NCBI GenBank assembly: GCA_965203505.1
Contig: OZ241880.1
Span: 992,001-1,056,000, forward strand
Direction: 5' to 3'
Length of the DNA: 64,000 nucleotides
Origin: Bin127 sp965203505
Lineage (GTDB): Bacteria; Chloroflexota; Dehalococcoidia; Lucifugimonadales; Lucifugimonadaceae
Of this stretch, positions 8,621 through 15,607 are shown one piece after another. Each line of letters begins with the position of its first letter. Position 1 is the first letter of the stretch. The notes beneath the pieces are model-generated. The model ran no database searches, was not told where the DNA came from, and saw nothing but the letters and a program-made list of their open reading frames with translations. The position numbers were made by a program, and so were the translations under genes.

Positions 8621-8917
8621 ATGATCAAACCGGTTGACGTCAGACCACTAGAGGCTTACCAAATCTGGGTTAAGTTCGAGGACGGTGTTGAAGGCAATTA
8701 TGACCTTGCGCCGATTATGGCTCGCGGGAATCTTTTCAAACAGTGGGAAGACCGTTGCGTTTTTGAGGATGTGAAAGTCGACGGCGAGTGGCGGGCGATC
8801 GTTTGGGGCGATACGGGCGATTTGGAAATTTGTAGCGATATGGTTTACATGGAATTAACTGGCGAAAAGGTAGATGAACTGATGCCGGTCGTTGGAACGG
8901 CGCAGGTTCATGCCTGA
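8621..8917 (+). CDS. DUF2442 protein
   Basis: 98 aa. The pattern VRPLEAYQIWVKFEDGVEG, then LFKQWED, FEDVKVDG and AIVWGDTGDLEICSDMVY, is that of DUF2442. These small proteins are typically paired with DUF4160 proteins and have been suggested to form toxin-antitoxin-like pairs; no activity is established. The stop overlaps the start of the DUF4160 gene by 8 bp, indicating translational coupling. No clear Shine-Dalgarno is seen. Confidence 0.8.
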   Translation: MIKPVDVRPLEAYQIWVKFEDGVEGNYDLAPIMARGNLFKQWEDRCVFEDVKVDGEWRAIVWGDTGDLEICSDMVYMELTGEKVDELMPVVGTAQVHA

Positions 8918-9164
8918 AATCTACCGTTCAGATAGGTTTTCCGTCCGCGTTCGACCCGACCATTTGCCTCCCCATGTTCACGTACGGTTTTCATCGGGAG
9001 CCGACGCGACCGTCGATATTCGGGACTGTCGCATCAGGTCGAACAGCATCAAAGCGCAAGAAGCAAGAGAACTCCGTGAGTTCGTATTGGATCATCAAGA
9101 CGAACTGATGGATGCTTGGAATTGTGTGTGGAATGGGAACCCGCCGCGAAAGATCGTCGATTGA
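8910..9164 (+). CDS. DUF4160 protein
   Basis: 84 aa from ATG 8910; a longer reading from TTG 8892 is possible, but the ATG sits just inside the DUF2442 stop with an AGG upstream. MPEIYRSDRFSVRVRPDHLPPHVHVRF shows the DUF4160 hallmark of clustered histidines (PPHVHV). The C-terminal WNGNPPRKI is also typical. It is coupled to DUF2442; function is unknown, and a toxin-antitoxin pairing is an inference from context. It converges with nadC 45 bp downstream. Confidence 0.8.
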   Translation: MPEIYRSDRFSVRVRPDHLPPHVHVRFSSGADATVDIRDCRIRSNSIKAQEARELREFVLDHQDELMDAWNCVWNGNPPRKIVD

Positions 9165-9209
9165 CTCCGTTCCGTTGGCGAAATGGAGGGCATCTGGATT
9201 CGGTCAGGG

Positions 9210-10067
9210 TCAAGCGACTTCAAAATCGAGGGATATGTCGAGGGCGGCTGGAGAGTGTGTGAGTTCGCCTACGGAGATGATGTCTACTCCAGTCTCGGCG
9301 ACGGTTCGTACTGTGGCCAATGTGATGTTGCCTGAGGCTTCCAAGAGAGCGTGACCGGTGCGTTGTTGGACGACCGAGCGCATGGTGGTTGGCGTCATGT
9401 TGTCGAGCATGACGATGTCTGCACCTGCGTTCATCGCTTCTAATGCATCGCTTGGCGATTCGACCTCGATTTCGATTTTGAGGGAGAATGGGGCGTTTGA
9501 TCTGGCGTGTTTGATGACGTCGGCGATGGACATGCCGGTGGATTTCATTGCGGCGATGTGGTTGTCTTTGATGAGGATGCAGTCGGCGAGGGTCATGCGA
9601 TGGTTGCCGCCGCCACCTGTAAGGACGCTGTATTTGTCGAGTTGACGGAGTCCTGGAGCGGTTTTGCGGGTGTCTACAATCGTGGCGCTGGTGCCTTTGA
9701 CGGCGGTGACGTACTTGGAGGTCAGGGTGGCGATTCCGCTCATTCGCTGGAGCAGATTGAGTGCGGTTCGTTCTGCGCTCAGGATTGCGGCGGCACTTCC
9801 CGAGACGGTGGCGATGGTCGATCCGGGCTCGATTGCTTGGCCATCTTCGAGATTTGCTTCGAAATTGGCATCCGGGTCGAGGGTTTTGAATGTTTCTTCG
9901 GCGACTTGGATGCCGGCGATGATGCCGGGTTGTTTGGCGACGAGTTCGGCGGTGGCGAGGACGGTGGAGTCGCCGATGGTTGCCAAGGTTGTGGCGTCGT
10001 TGAACGCGGCGTCTTCTTCGAGAGCGGTTTGGACGACGCGTCGGATGTGTTGACGCGAGAGAGGCAA
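9210..10067 (-). CDS. nadC: Nicotinate-nucleotide pyrophosphorylase (carboxylating)
   Basis: 285 aa. Quinolinate phosphoribosyltransferase: quinolinate + PRPP gives nicotinate mononucleotide, CO2 and PPi, in de novo NAD synthesis. The N-terminal domain shows EDAAFNDATT. The barrel has ERTALNLLQRMSGIATLT, VDTRKTAPGLRQLDKY (PRPP/quinolinate-binding arginines and lysine), GGGGNHRMTLAD and IKDNHI, then IEIEVES and VMLDNM. All catalytic segments are intact. It lies 12 bp downstream of the YebC gene; nadA and nadB are not in the window. Confidence 0.95.
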   Translation of the reverse strand: MPLSRQHIRRVVQTALEEDAAFNDATTLATIGDSTVLATAELVAKQPGIIAGIQVAEETFKTLDPDANFEANLEDGQAIEPGSTIATVSGSAAAILSAERTALNLLQRMSGIATLTSKYVTAVKGTSATIVDTRKTAPGLRQLDKYSVLTGGGGNHRMTLADCILIKDNHIAAMKSTGMSIADVIKHARSNAPFSLKIEIEVESPSDALEAMNAGADIVMLDNMTPTTMRSVVQQRTGHALLEASGNITLATVRTVAETGVDIISVGELTHSPAALDISLDFEVA

Positions 10068-10079
10068 GGGCTTGCCGCC

Positions 10080-10844
10080 TCAGGTCTGGTTGGCGAGGAA
10101 CTCTTCGAGGACTTCGTCGGGAAAGTCGGCGTTGGTGAAGACTTTCGAGACGTCGTCGAGCTCTTCGAGTTCGTCTAGCAATCGTAGGGCTTGGACCGCT
10201 TGGGACTTTTCGAGGCTGACGGTGTTGTTGGGGATCATCGCCAACTCGGCGTTTTCCACGCGTACGTTGTCGAATGCTTCGAGTTCGGTTTTGGCTCGTG
10301 CAAACTCGCTGAATGGGAATGTGATGCTGACGAGATCGTCTTCGATATCGACGTCTTCCGCGCCGATGTCCATGACTTCGAGTGCGATCTCTTCGGGATC
10401 GGCACCGTCGACTTCCAATGTGACGAAGCCTTTCTGCTCGAAGTTCCACGAGACGGCGCCATTGGCGGCCAAGTTGCCTCCGCCGCGTGTAATTTTGGAG
10501 CGGATGCCGGACGTCGCTCGGTTGCGGTTGTCGGTGAGGGTCTGGATGATGTATCCGGTTCCACCTGGACCGTACGCCTCGTATGTCAGCTCTTCGAGAG
10601 CGTTGCCGTCGGCGCCTTGTCCGGAGCCTTTGGCGACGGCTCGCTCGATGGTGTCTTTGGGCATGTTCTGCGCCTTGGCGTTGTCGATGGCCAAGCGCAG
10701 TCTGAAGTTCATGTCGGGATCAGGCGCGCCTTCGCGGGCGGCGACGGTGATCTCCCGCGTGAGTTTGGTGAAAAGTTGGCCGCGTTTAGCGTCGGCGGCA
10801 CCCTTTTTGTGCTTGATGGTGCTCCACTTAGAATGGCCTGACAT
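10080..10844 (-). CDS. YebC/PmpR-family DNA-binding regulator
   Basis: 254 aa from ATG at 10844, chosen because GGAGGG lies seven bases upstream and the protein then begins MSGHSKWSTIKHKKGAAD, the exact family start; an ORF extending to 11003 is a non-genic extension. Other family segments are TREITVAAREG, DNAKAQNMPKDTIERA and YGPGGTGYIIQTLTDNRNR. YebC proteins regulate transcription and, in several bacteria, help ribosomes pass polyproline stretches. It belongs to the minus-strand cluster with rpsP and khpA upstream and nadC downstream. Confidence 0.93.
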   Translation of the reverse strand: MSGHSKWSTIKHKKGAADAKRGQLFTKLTREITVAAREGAPDPDMNFRLRLAIDNAKAQNMPKDTIERAVAKGSGQGADGNALEELTYEAYGPGGTGYIIQTLTDNRNRATSGIRSKITRGGGNLAANGAVSWNFEQKGFVTLEVDGADPEEIALEVMDIGAEDVDIEDDLVSITFPFSEFARAKTELEAFDNVRVENAELAMIPNNTVSLEKSQAVQALRLLDELEELDDVSKVFTNADFPDEVLEEFLANQT

Positions 10845-10875
10845 TTCTTGCCCTCCTTCCTTATGGTCACCTCTG

Positions 10876-10895
10876 ATTCCAGCGTTCGCTGGAAT
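10876..10895. repeat. REP palindrome, copy 1
   Basis: ATTCCAGCG-TTCG-CTGGAAT, a diverged member of the ATTCCGGC-type palindrome seen six times in the window. It lies between khpA and the YebC gene, where it could form an mRNA hairpin in the rpsP-khpA transcript. Confidence 0.75.
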
Positions 10896-10923
10896 GACGG
10901 TGGTTGTGCGGGGTATGAAAAGT

Positions 10924-11304
10924 CTATTCGACGTCGATACCGGCGCGCATGTTTGATTTGGTCGCTGCGACACGCAGTAGTGACTGCATGGCGTGGACGA
11001 CACGTCCGCGGCGTCCGATGACCTTGCCTTTGTCGGCGTCGGCGACTTTCAAATTGATGTTGAGTCGCCCGTCGCTCCATTCGGAGCGAACTTCGACTGC
11101 GTCGGCATCGTCAACGAGCACACGCGCGATGTATCCGATCATATCGCGCATCTCGGCTTCGCCCTCAACCTCGCCGATGTCGTCCTGAGGATCGTCCTCG
11201 GTTTCGGGGTCTTCGGTTTCGGGTTCTACTTCGCTGACGATTTCTTCTTCGGCGATTTCTTCGTTGGGTTGATCGTTTTCGGTTTCGCGTTCGTTATCAC
11301 GCAT
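10924..11304 (-). CDS. khpA: KH-domain RNA-binding protein with acidic N-terminal tail
   Basis: 126 aa. The C-terminal ~75 residues are a KH domain: MIGYIARVLVDDADAVEV, then GKVIGRRGRVVHAMQSLL carrying the GxxG loop (GRRG). This is the KhpA partner of KhpB, a global RNA-binding protein affecting cell division and envelope homeostasis. The first ~50 residues are almost all Glu/Asp/Thr/Pro, an extension absent from the usual ~76-aa KhpA. The start overlaps the rpsP stop by 8 bp, the conserved rpsP-khpA order, so translation is probably coupled. Confidence 0.92.
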   Translation of the reverse strand: MRDNERETENDQPNEEIAEEEIVSEVEPETEDPETEDDPQDDIGEVEGEAEMRDMIGYIARVLVDDADAVEVRSEWSDGRLNINLKVADADKGKVIGRRGRVVHAMQSLLRVAATKSNMRAGIDVE

Positions 11305-11557
11305 TTACTTTGACCTTGTCGAGGATCCCTTTTGACTTGAGCATTCTCTCGACGGGTTCGGAGGGCTGTGCGCCTCTTCGCAACCAATCGAGGGTTTTTG
11401 CTTCGTCGAAATCAATCTGCGGTGGGTCGGGGAAGGGATCGTAGAAGCCCACCTGATCGATGTACCTGCCGGCGGCGGAAGCGCGCTGGTCTGCGATGAC
11501 GATGCGGTAGTAGGGGCGACCGCGCGAACCGATTCTCTTGAGTCTGATTCGAACCAT
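11297..11557 (-). CDS. rpsP: Ribosomal protein bS16
   Basis: 86 aa. MVRIRLKRIGSRGRPYYRIV and GRYIDQVGFYDP are diagnostic of the small-subunit protein bS16. GGAG lies four bases before the ATG on the minus strand, and a TAAAAT-like -10 is visible near 11635. Length is normal. It heads the minus-strand rpsP-khpA-(yebC)-nadC cluster. Confidence 0.97.
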   Translation of the reverse strand: MVRIRLKRIGSRGRPYYRIVIADQRASAAGRYIDQVGFYDPFPDPPQIDFDEAKTLDWLRRGAQPSEPVERMLKSKGILDKVKVNA

Positions 11558-11741
11558 TTATCTCCAAGCGATGCTGAGATCGCGTCTTTCGGTGTAAGGG
11601 CGTCTGCTCGATTCGACGCAGGCGCTAAGTTTCGATTTTATCGCAGGTGTGATGAAGGGCAAAATGGGTTTGCTTGGGGAGACTTGCATGGGTGTACAGG
11701 ATGGGCAGGATTTGGGTTTGCCGGGGGTGGCGGTTTGGACG

Positions 11742-11770
11742 GTAGGTGCAGGTTTCAAACCTGCACCTAC
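11742..11770. repeat. 29-bp palindrome
   Basis: GTAGGTGCAGGTTT and AAACCTGCACCTAC are perfect complements around a single C. It has REP-like character and could also separate the divergent transcripts. No T-run is seen on either side. Confidence 0.6.
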
Positions 11771-11844
11771 GTGCGGTTGGTCGCCGGAGTTGAGAGGGTA
11801 GGTGTAGTCGCTTGTCGGGAGGGTAACTTGCTCAAATATAGGTA

Positions 11845-11862
11845 CTTGCATGAACAAGCAAG
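11845..11862. promoter_or_regulatory. Upstream operator-like inverted repeat
   Basis: CTTGC-N8-GCAAG, the same arms, spacing and nearly the same central bases as the repeat at 11975-11992, 130 bp away. Two such copies upstream of an HTH-containing gene suggest a regulator-binding site. Confidence 0.4.
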
Positions 11863-11974
11863 AAATGGTCTTTCTGCAAACTTTGGCAACCTCATAAATG
11901 AAAATGGTTTCTCGAAACAAGAAATTCTTGTTAAATCTCGGAATACAGACCAGAAACTGGCTTAAATAAGCATA

Positions 11975-12004
11975 CTTGCATGAAAAAGCAAGATAGGTTA
12001 TATT
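11975..12004 (+). promoter_or_regulatory. Promoter with overlapping operator of the AbiE-like operon
   Basis: TTGCAT (11976-11981) and TATATT (11999-12004) are spaced by 17 bp, a good sigma-70-type promoter. The inverted repeat CTTGC-N8-GCAAG (11975-11992) covers the -35 and half of the spacer, so binding there would block transcription. The expected start of transcription is around 12010-12012, which coincides with the ATG at 12012; the mRNA may therefore be leaderless. Confidence 0.5.
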
Positions 12005-12011
12005 GACAAGT

Positions 12012-13073
12012 ATGATGATGAAGAGTGATGAAATCACCAGACAAGCCGTGGGAAGGTTATCGGAGCTGCTCGGCATCCATGAGGAGATGGCGGATGTTCG
12101 ATACGACTCTGAATCAAACGATGACCGGGATTTCGACGCTTTGTACACGAGCGGTTCACACACGTTTGCGATTGAAGCGAAGTCGTCATCGGTTTTGGGA
12201 CAGATAGTTCCCGCCGTTGAATTTCTAAAGGCGGCGATCACCCAATCGCCCGGAATGTTGATCCCGTTGGTTGTGGTTCCGTACATGAGCAGATCTGGGC
12301 GCGAGCACTGCGACCGAGCGGGGATAGGGTGGTTCGATCTTTCGGGTAATGCAAAGATCGTCGCACCCGGTCTCTACGTAAATTCAACTGGACACCGGAA
12401 CAAGTTTCAGAGACCTGGACGCGTGGAAAGTGCATTCGGAGCAAAAGGATCTCGCGTCGCACGGCGGTTACTCATGGTGCCGGACGTTACGAAACGACAA
12501 CGGAAGATCGCCCATGAAACAGGACTCGACGAGAGCTACGTCAGCCGGGTTGTAAGAAAACTGCGAGCATTGGGTCTTGTAGAAAACACTCCGAACGGTG
12601 TTCGGGTTGTCGATCCCGATCGAATGCTTGAATCATGGCGCGATGAGTACAGATTCGATCGCCACAGGATTTTGAAGGGCCACATATCCGCGCCGATCTC
12701 GATGCCAGTCGTAGAGGTTATCGGAAAAGCGCTGACGCGTTACGGAGTCAGGTACGCCGTCACGGGATTGGCGGGAGCATGGGCGTACACTCAATTCGCC
12801 TCGCATCGACTTTCGACGGTTTACGTCGACGCCGAACCGACGGATGAGATGTTGGCGGACTTGGGGTTTCGTGGGGAATCTCGGGGAGCCAACACTTGGT
12901 TTGTTCTACCCAATGACGAGGGAGTGTTTGACGGATCAAATATCGTGGGAGGGACTTGGTGCGCGCATCCGGTGCAGGTTTACCTCGATTTAAAGGCGCA
13001 TCCTGAGCGTTCGGCGGAGGCTGCGGAAGAACTCAGGAGGCGCACGTTGTCATGGAGCGATGATGGAGATTAA
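12012..13073 (+). CDS. AbiEi-like antitoxin/regulator with PD-(D/E)XK-like N-terminus
   Basis: 353 aa from ATG 12012 (ATG codons also at 12015 and 12018; a TTG at 12003 is less likely). The N-terminal ~110 residues contain DFDALYTSG and FAIEAKSSS, the D...E-x-K pattern of a nuclease-like fold, plus VVPYMSRSGREHCDRAGIGWFDLSGNA. Residues ~150-200 form a winged helix-turn-helix (KIAHETGLDESYVSRVVRKL). The C-terminus (~230-350) has VTGLAGAWAYTQF, as in AbiEi-type antitoxins. The partner at 13060 is a nucleotidyltransferase-like toxin and the genes overlap by 14 bp. Autoregulation through the CTTGC repeats is an inference from the HTH and type IV toxin-antitoxin practice. It probably gives phage defence or plasmid-style stabilisation. 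Confidence 0.65.
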   Translation: MMMKSDEITRQAVGRLSELLGIHEEMADVRYDSESNDDRDFDALYTSGSHTFAIEAKSSSVLGQIVPAVEFLKAAITQSPGMLIPLVVVPYMSRSGREHCDRAGIGWFDLSGNAKIVAPGLYVNSTGHRNKFQRPGRVESAFGAKGSRVARRLLMVPDVTKRQRKIAHETGLDESYVSRVVRKLRALGLVENTPNGVRVVDPDRMLESWRDEYRFDRHRILKGHISAPISMPVVEVIGKALTRYGVRYAVTGLAGAWAYTQFASHRLSTVYVDAEPTDEMLADLGFRGESRGANTWFVLPNDEGVFDGSNIVGGTWCAHPVQVYLDLKAHPERSAEAAEELRRRTLSWSDDGD

Positions 13074-13908
13074 ACCCAGCACGATCGAAGGCTACCGAGG
13101 GATAAATCAGGAAATCATTCGTTCGTCGTGCCTCTACGTTGCGACAAAACTTGGTGATTACCTTGATGACATGGTCGTAGTCGGCGGTCTAGTGCCTTCC
13201 TTGCTTATTGACCAGTCACAATCGTCGCCAGAATTCGAACCGCACGCAGGTACGATGGACTTGGATATCGGATTGTCATTGGCTATCCTCGACGACAAAC
13301 GGTATAGTGGCATTTCCGAAAGGTTGCGTGACGCGAGATTCGAGCCAGAGATCAATGACAACGACAACCCGAGTCACCAGAGTTGGCGCACCATATTCGA
13401 TCCGCCAATTACGGTTGACTTCTTGATACCTCCAACATCACCAGATGACGAAGGCGGCAGATTGAAGCACATCGAGAGCGGGTTTGCGGCATGGATCTCC
13501 GACGGGCTGCATCTTGCTTTTCAAGACCGACGCCAGATTGAGTTGTCAGGGTCAACACCGCTGGGTGAGCGCGCGTCGAGACACATTTGGATTTGTGGTC
13601 CAGGAGCGTACACGGTTCTCAAAGCGCTCGCCTTTAGGGGACGAGGGACCAACAAAGACGCTTACGATCTTGTATATTTGTGGCGCTATATCGGTGTTGA
13701 AGAGGTGGTACGTTGTTTGGTGCCACACGTAAACGATCCGTTCGTGCAAAAAGCAATTGCGATCATCCGCGAAGAGTTCACTTTGCATGACGGAATTGGA
13801 CCAATGAGAGCAGCCGAGTTCACGTTCGGAGGCTCGGACGACGACTTGCAGGCGGATGTTGTCGGCATGACGTTGCAAATGTTGGCTGCGTTGGAGCGCA
13901 TCGAGTGA
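13060..13908 (+). CDS. AbiEii-like nucleotidyltransferase (putative toxin)
   Basis: 282 aa; ATG codons at 13060 and 13063, with GGAG at 13054-13057 favouring 13063. Residues ~40-75 show VVVGGLVPSLLI followed by GTMDLDIGLSL, the GG...DxD signature of pol-beta-type nucleotidyltransferases of the AbiEii/MenT group. A second acidic residue follows in ITVDFLIP. These toxins add nucleotides to tRNA or other targets and arrest growth; the antitoxin is encoded just upstream and overlaps by 14 bp. The substrate cannot be read from the sequence. The C-terminal part (LKALAFRGRGTNKDAYDLVYL) has the K-D-x-x-D element common in this family. Confidence 0.65.
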   Translation: MMEIKPSTIEGYRGINQEIIRSSCLYVATKLGDYLDDMVVVGGLVPSLLIDQSQSSPEFEPHAGTMDLDIGLSLAILDDKRYSGISERLRDARFEPEINDNDNPSHQSWRTIFDPPITVDFLIPPTSPDDEGGRLKHIESGFAAWISDGLHLAFQDRRQIELSGSTPLGERASRHIWICGPGAYTVLKALAFRGRGTNKDAYDLVYLWRYIGVEEVVRCLVPHVNDPFVQKAIAIIREEFTLHDGIGPMRAAEFTFGGSDDDLQADVVGMTLQMLAALERIE

Positions 13909-13993
13909 TGAAGGTCGCCGGTCAATGGCGTGAAGTCGGTTTTGGAACTTCGAGTTCGAGCGGCAGCAAAATAGGCGCAAGTGGTTGATCGAG

Positions 13994-14680
13994 ATGCTGG
14001 TTACAGTTCTGTTTTTTGCGGGGGCCCGGGAGCGGGTAGGTACCGGTCGCGTTGAGGTGGATGTTTCGGATGGGTTGGTTTTGGGGGATGTTGTGGAGCG
14101 GGCGATTGGGTTGGCGGGGAGTGATGCTGCGTTGCCGACTGGTGTGATGTTGGCTCGGAATGGGGTTTACGTGGACCGCTCGGTTGTGGTTGAGGATGGT
14201 GATGAGATTGCGGTTATTCCGCCTGTCAGCGGTGGGGCAGAGGATGGTGCCCCGGGTGGGAACGAGCACGTTTGGGTGACTGGGGATGAGATTGTTGCGG
14301 ATGAGGTCGTGGAGTTAGTGGGATCGGATCGGGATGGTGCGGTGGTGGTTTTTCATGGGATCACGCGGGACCACAATGAGGGGCGGTCGGTGTTGTTTTT
14401 GGAGTACGAAGCTTATTCTCCGATGGCGGAGGATATGATGTCGCAGATCATTTCGGAGATGCGTGCTAAATGGGAGATTGGAGACGTCGCGGTATGTCAT
14501 CGGACGGGCCGAGTTGACATCGGCGAGACAAGTATGGTGCTGGCGGTTAGCGCGGCGCATCGTCGGCCAGCGTTTGAGTCGGCGCTGTATTTCATCGATC
14601 AGTTGAAGGAGGTCGTGCCGATCTGGAAGAAGGAGTATTTCGAGGGTGGTGAGGTTTGGATCGGCGAAACGCCCGGGTAG
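13994..14680 (+). CDS. MoaD-MoaE fusion (molybdopterin synthase)
   Basis: 228 aa from ATG 13994 (TTG 13985 would add three residues). Residues 1-80 are a MoaD ubiquitin-like domain: VTVLFFAGARERVG ... IAVIPPVSGG. Residues ~95-228 are MoaE: AVVVFHGITRDHNEGRSV, LEYEAYSPMAEDMM, VCHRTGRVDIGE, AVSAAHRRPAFE and PIWKKEYFEGGEVWI (catalytic Lys). Molybdopterin synthase inserts two sulfurs into cPMP to make molybdopterin. The MoaD Gly-Gly that must be thiocarboxylated is internal (SGGAED), so cleavage after GG is expected; the MoaX fusion of Mycobacterium tuberculosis is processed this way. Codon use is rich in G-ending codons (TTG, GTG, GGG). Other moa genes are not in the window. Confidence 0.92.
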   Translation: MLVTVLFFAGARERVGTGRVEVDVSDGLVLGDVVERAIGLAGSDAALPTGVMLARNGVYVDRSVVVEDGDEIAVIPPVSGGAEDGAPGGNEHVWVTGDEIVADEVVELVGSDRDGAVVVFHGITRDHNEGRSVLFLEYEAYSPMAEDMMSQIISEMRAKWEIGDVAVCHRTGRVDIGETSMVLAVSAAHRRPAFESALYFIDQLKEVVPIWKKEYFEGGEVWIGETPG

Positions 14681-14725
14681 GTTGCCACTCGCGGGTTATA
14701 TGGGCTTGAACCCCGCCAACCATGC

Positions 14726-14754
14726 GTAGGGGCGATCCCTCATGGTCGCCCGGG
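14726..14754. repeat. GTAGGGGCGATCCC palindrome, copy 1
   Basis: GTAGGGGCGATCCC and GGTCGCCCgggg are imperfect inverted repeats. Related copies are at 41614-41642, 45722-45749 and 46825-46851, with a half copy near 45903-45919. Confidence 0.65.
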
Positions 14755-14765
14755 GAGGGGCGGCA

Positions 14766-14815
14766 GGGTTGCCCCCGCTGTGCGGGGGAAATGTCCGAAG
14801 GACAAAGGGGGCGCG
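14766..14815. repeat. 49-bp GC-rich repeat, copy 1
   Basis: The element combines GGTTGCCCCCGC...GCGGGGG with the palindrome GTCCGAAGGAC and an AAAGGGGGCGCG end. Three further copies, inverted relative to this one, are at 17461-17508, 45774-45823 and 46374-46422. Confidence 0.8.
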
Positions 14816-15015
14816 ACGACCCCTCGCTACAGCTCCAAATACTGACACCACCGCTGATTCCGAAAAAATTCCAGAAAATAGCACAAATGAGTCAAATCAT
14901 GTGTATCATTAAAGATGAAGACTTCAGGCAGCGCCGTGCTGACGAGTGCGGACACCAATCTAGCCGATGGACAACAGGGATAAGCGTTAGATCGTGAGAG
15001 CGATGCACAAAACAA

Positions 15016-15489
15016 GCGAGTACACGGGGTCCCGAGAGGGTAACCCGGACTCGCGTGCGGGCTCGAGCGATCTCTGGCGACGCCCCTCAACCGAGTTGGA
15101 GCCGGTTGCAACGTCCGGAGGTTCCGTTCGAAACGATCGATGTAACAAGTCCCGGTCGCCGAGGGCTAATGCACCCGCGGCTGAACGAGCCAGCAGACAC
15201 CACCTGACCGTCGCGGAGCGACGGCGCAGGAGATGTCTCGCCAAGGGCCGGGTAAACGGTCGTGGATTCGGAAGATGTCGGACCCTAGTCGCCGAGGGTC
15301 ACGGCTACGGCACCAGGATGTGCAAAACTACCCGATGGGAAGCGACTGCGCTCAAACTCAAAGTCGCAACCCGGGCCCACGGTCTGGCAACGTGGGCAGT
15401 GACCGGATCAGGGAAGCTAGTAGTTCAACACCTCGCACAACGCGGCAACGCCTGATGGATTGCGACCCCTCGCGAAAGGTCGCAATCCA
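15016..15489 (+). ncRNA. Structured RNA copy A (HEARO/IscB omega-RNA-like, no nuclease gene)
   Basis: About 470 nt of GC-rich sequence with many short complementary arms, for example CCGTCGC-GGA-GCGACGG (15208-15224) and the 12-bp stem 15456-15467 with 15478-15489. Four blocks recur in the same order on the minus strand at 46640-46150: CTCTGGCGACGCCCCTCA (15072 on), CGAGCCAGC (15186), GCCAAGGGCCGGG (15240) and GCCCACGGTCTGGCAACG...GGAAGCTAG (15375-15420). Loops between blocks differ in length. The arrangement recalls HEARO RNAs, the guide-RNA scaffolds of IscB/IsrB nucleases, from memory of that family only. No IscB or IsrB gene follows. An ORF at 14994-15455 overlaps it but resembles no protein family I know. 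Confidence 0.5.
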
Positions 15490-15581
15490 CTTCAACGGCA
15501 AAAACATACCGGCCGCCCCCAGCCACTAAACCGGGGCAGCCAAAACAAAACCCAGCGGAAACCAATCCGCCATCTAAACGC

Positions 15582-15601
15582 GCCTTCGCCCCTACGAAGG
15601 G
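15582..15601 (-). terminator. Hairpin downstream of the LiaF-like gene
   Basis: CCTTCG and CGAAGG flank a CCCCTA loop, 7 bp beyond the stop of the minus-strand gene. No U-run follows, so termination is tentative. Confidence 0.3.
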
Positions 15602-15607
15602 GTGGGT

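Larger units (their letters stand above)
11558..12011. other. Divergent intergenic region rpsP / AbiE-like operon
   Basis: 454 bp without a credible gene. The rpsP side holds its promoter. The middle has a 29-bp perfect palindrome (11742-11770). The right half is notably AT-rich and carries two identical-spacing inverted repeats (11845-11862 and 11975-11992), annotated separately. A minus-strand ORF that crosses into the AbiE-like gene looks like its shadow. Confidence 0.6.
14681..15015. other. Intergenic region with two repeat families
   Basis: No gene is visible. It contains the GTAGGGGCGATCCC-type palindrome (14726-14754), the 49-bp GC-rich repeat (14766-14815) and an AT-rich stretch (about 14855-14925) that may hold the promoter of structured RNA copy A. 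Confidence 0.5.

Noticed and set aside
9220..10449. 409-aa minus-strand ORF rich in Arg and His across nadC and the YebC gene
   Set aside because: It is in another frame of two well-supported genes and consists of low-complexity Arg/His/Pro residues.
11558..12286. 242-aa minus-strand ORF upstream of rpsP
   Set aside because: It runs across the intergenic inverted repeats and into the antisense of the AbiEi-like gene; no motif.
14994..15455. 153-aa ORF
   Set aside because: Very Arg-rich, overlaps the structured RNA copy A, and differs from copy B in a way that fits RNA pairing; no protein family.
14681..15607. RNase P RNA or tmRNA in the non-coding segment
   Set aside because: The conserved RNase P core segments and tmRNA tRNA-like ends could not be found on either strand.
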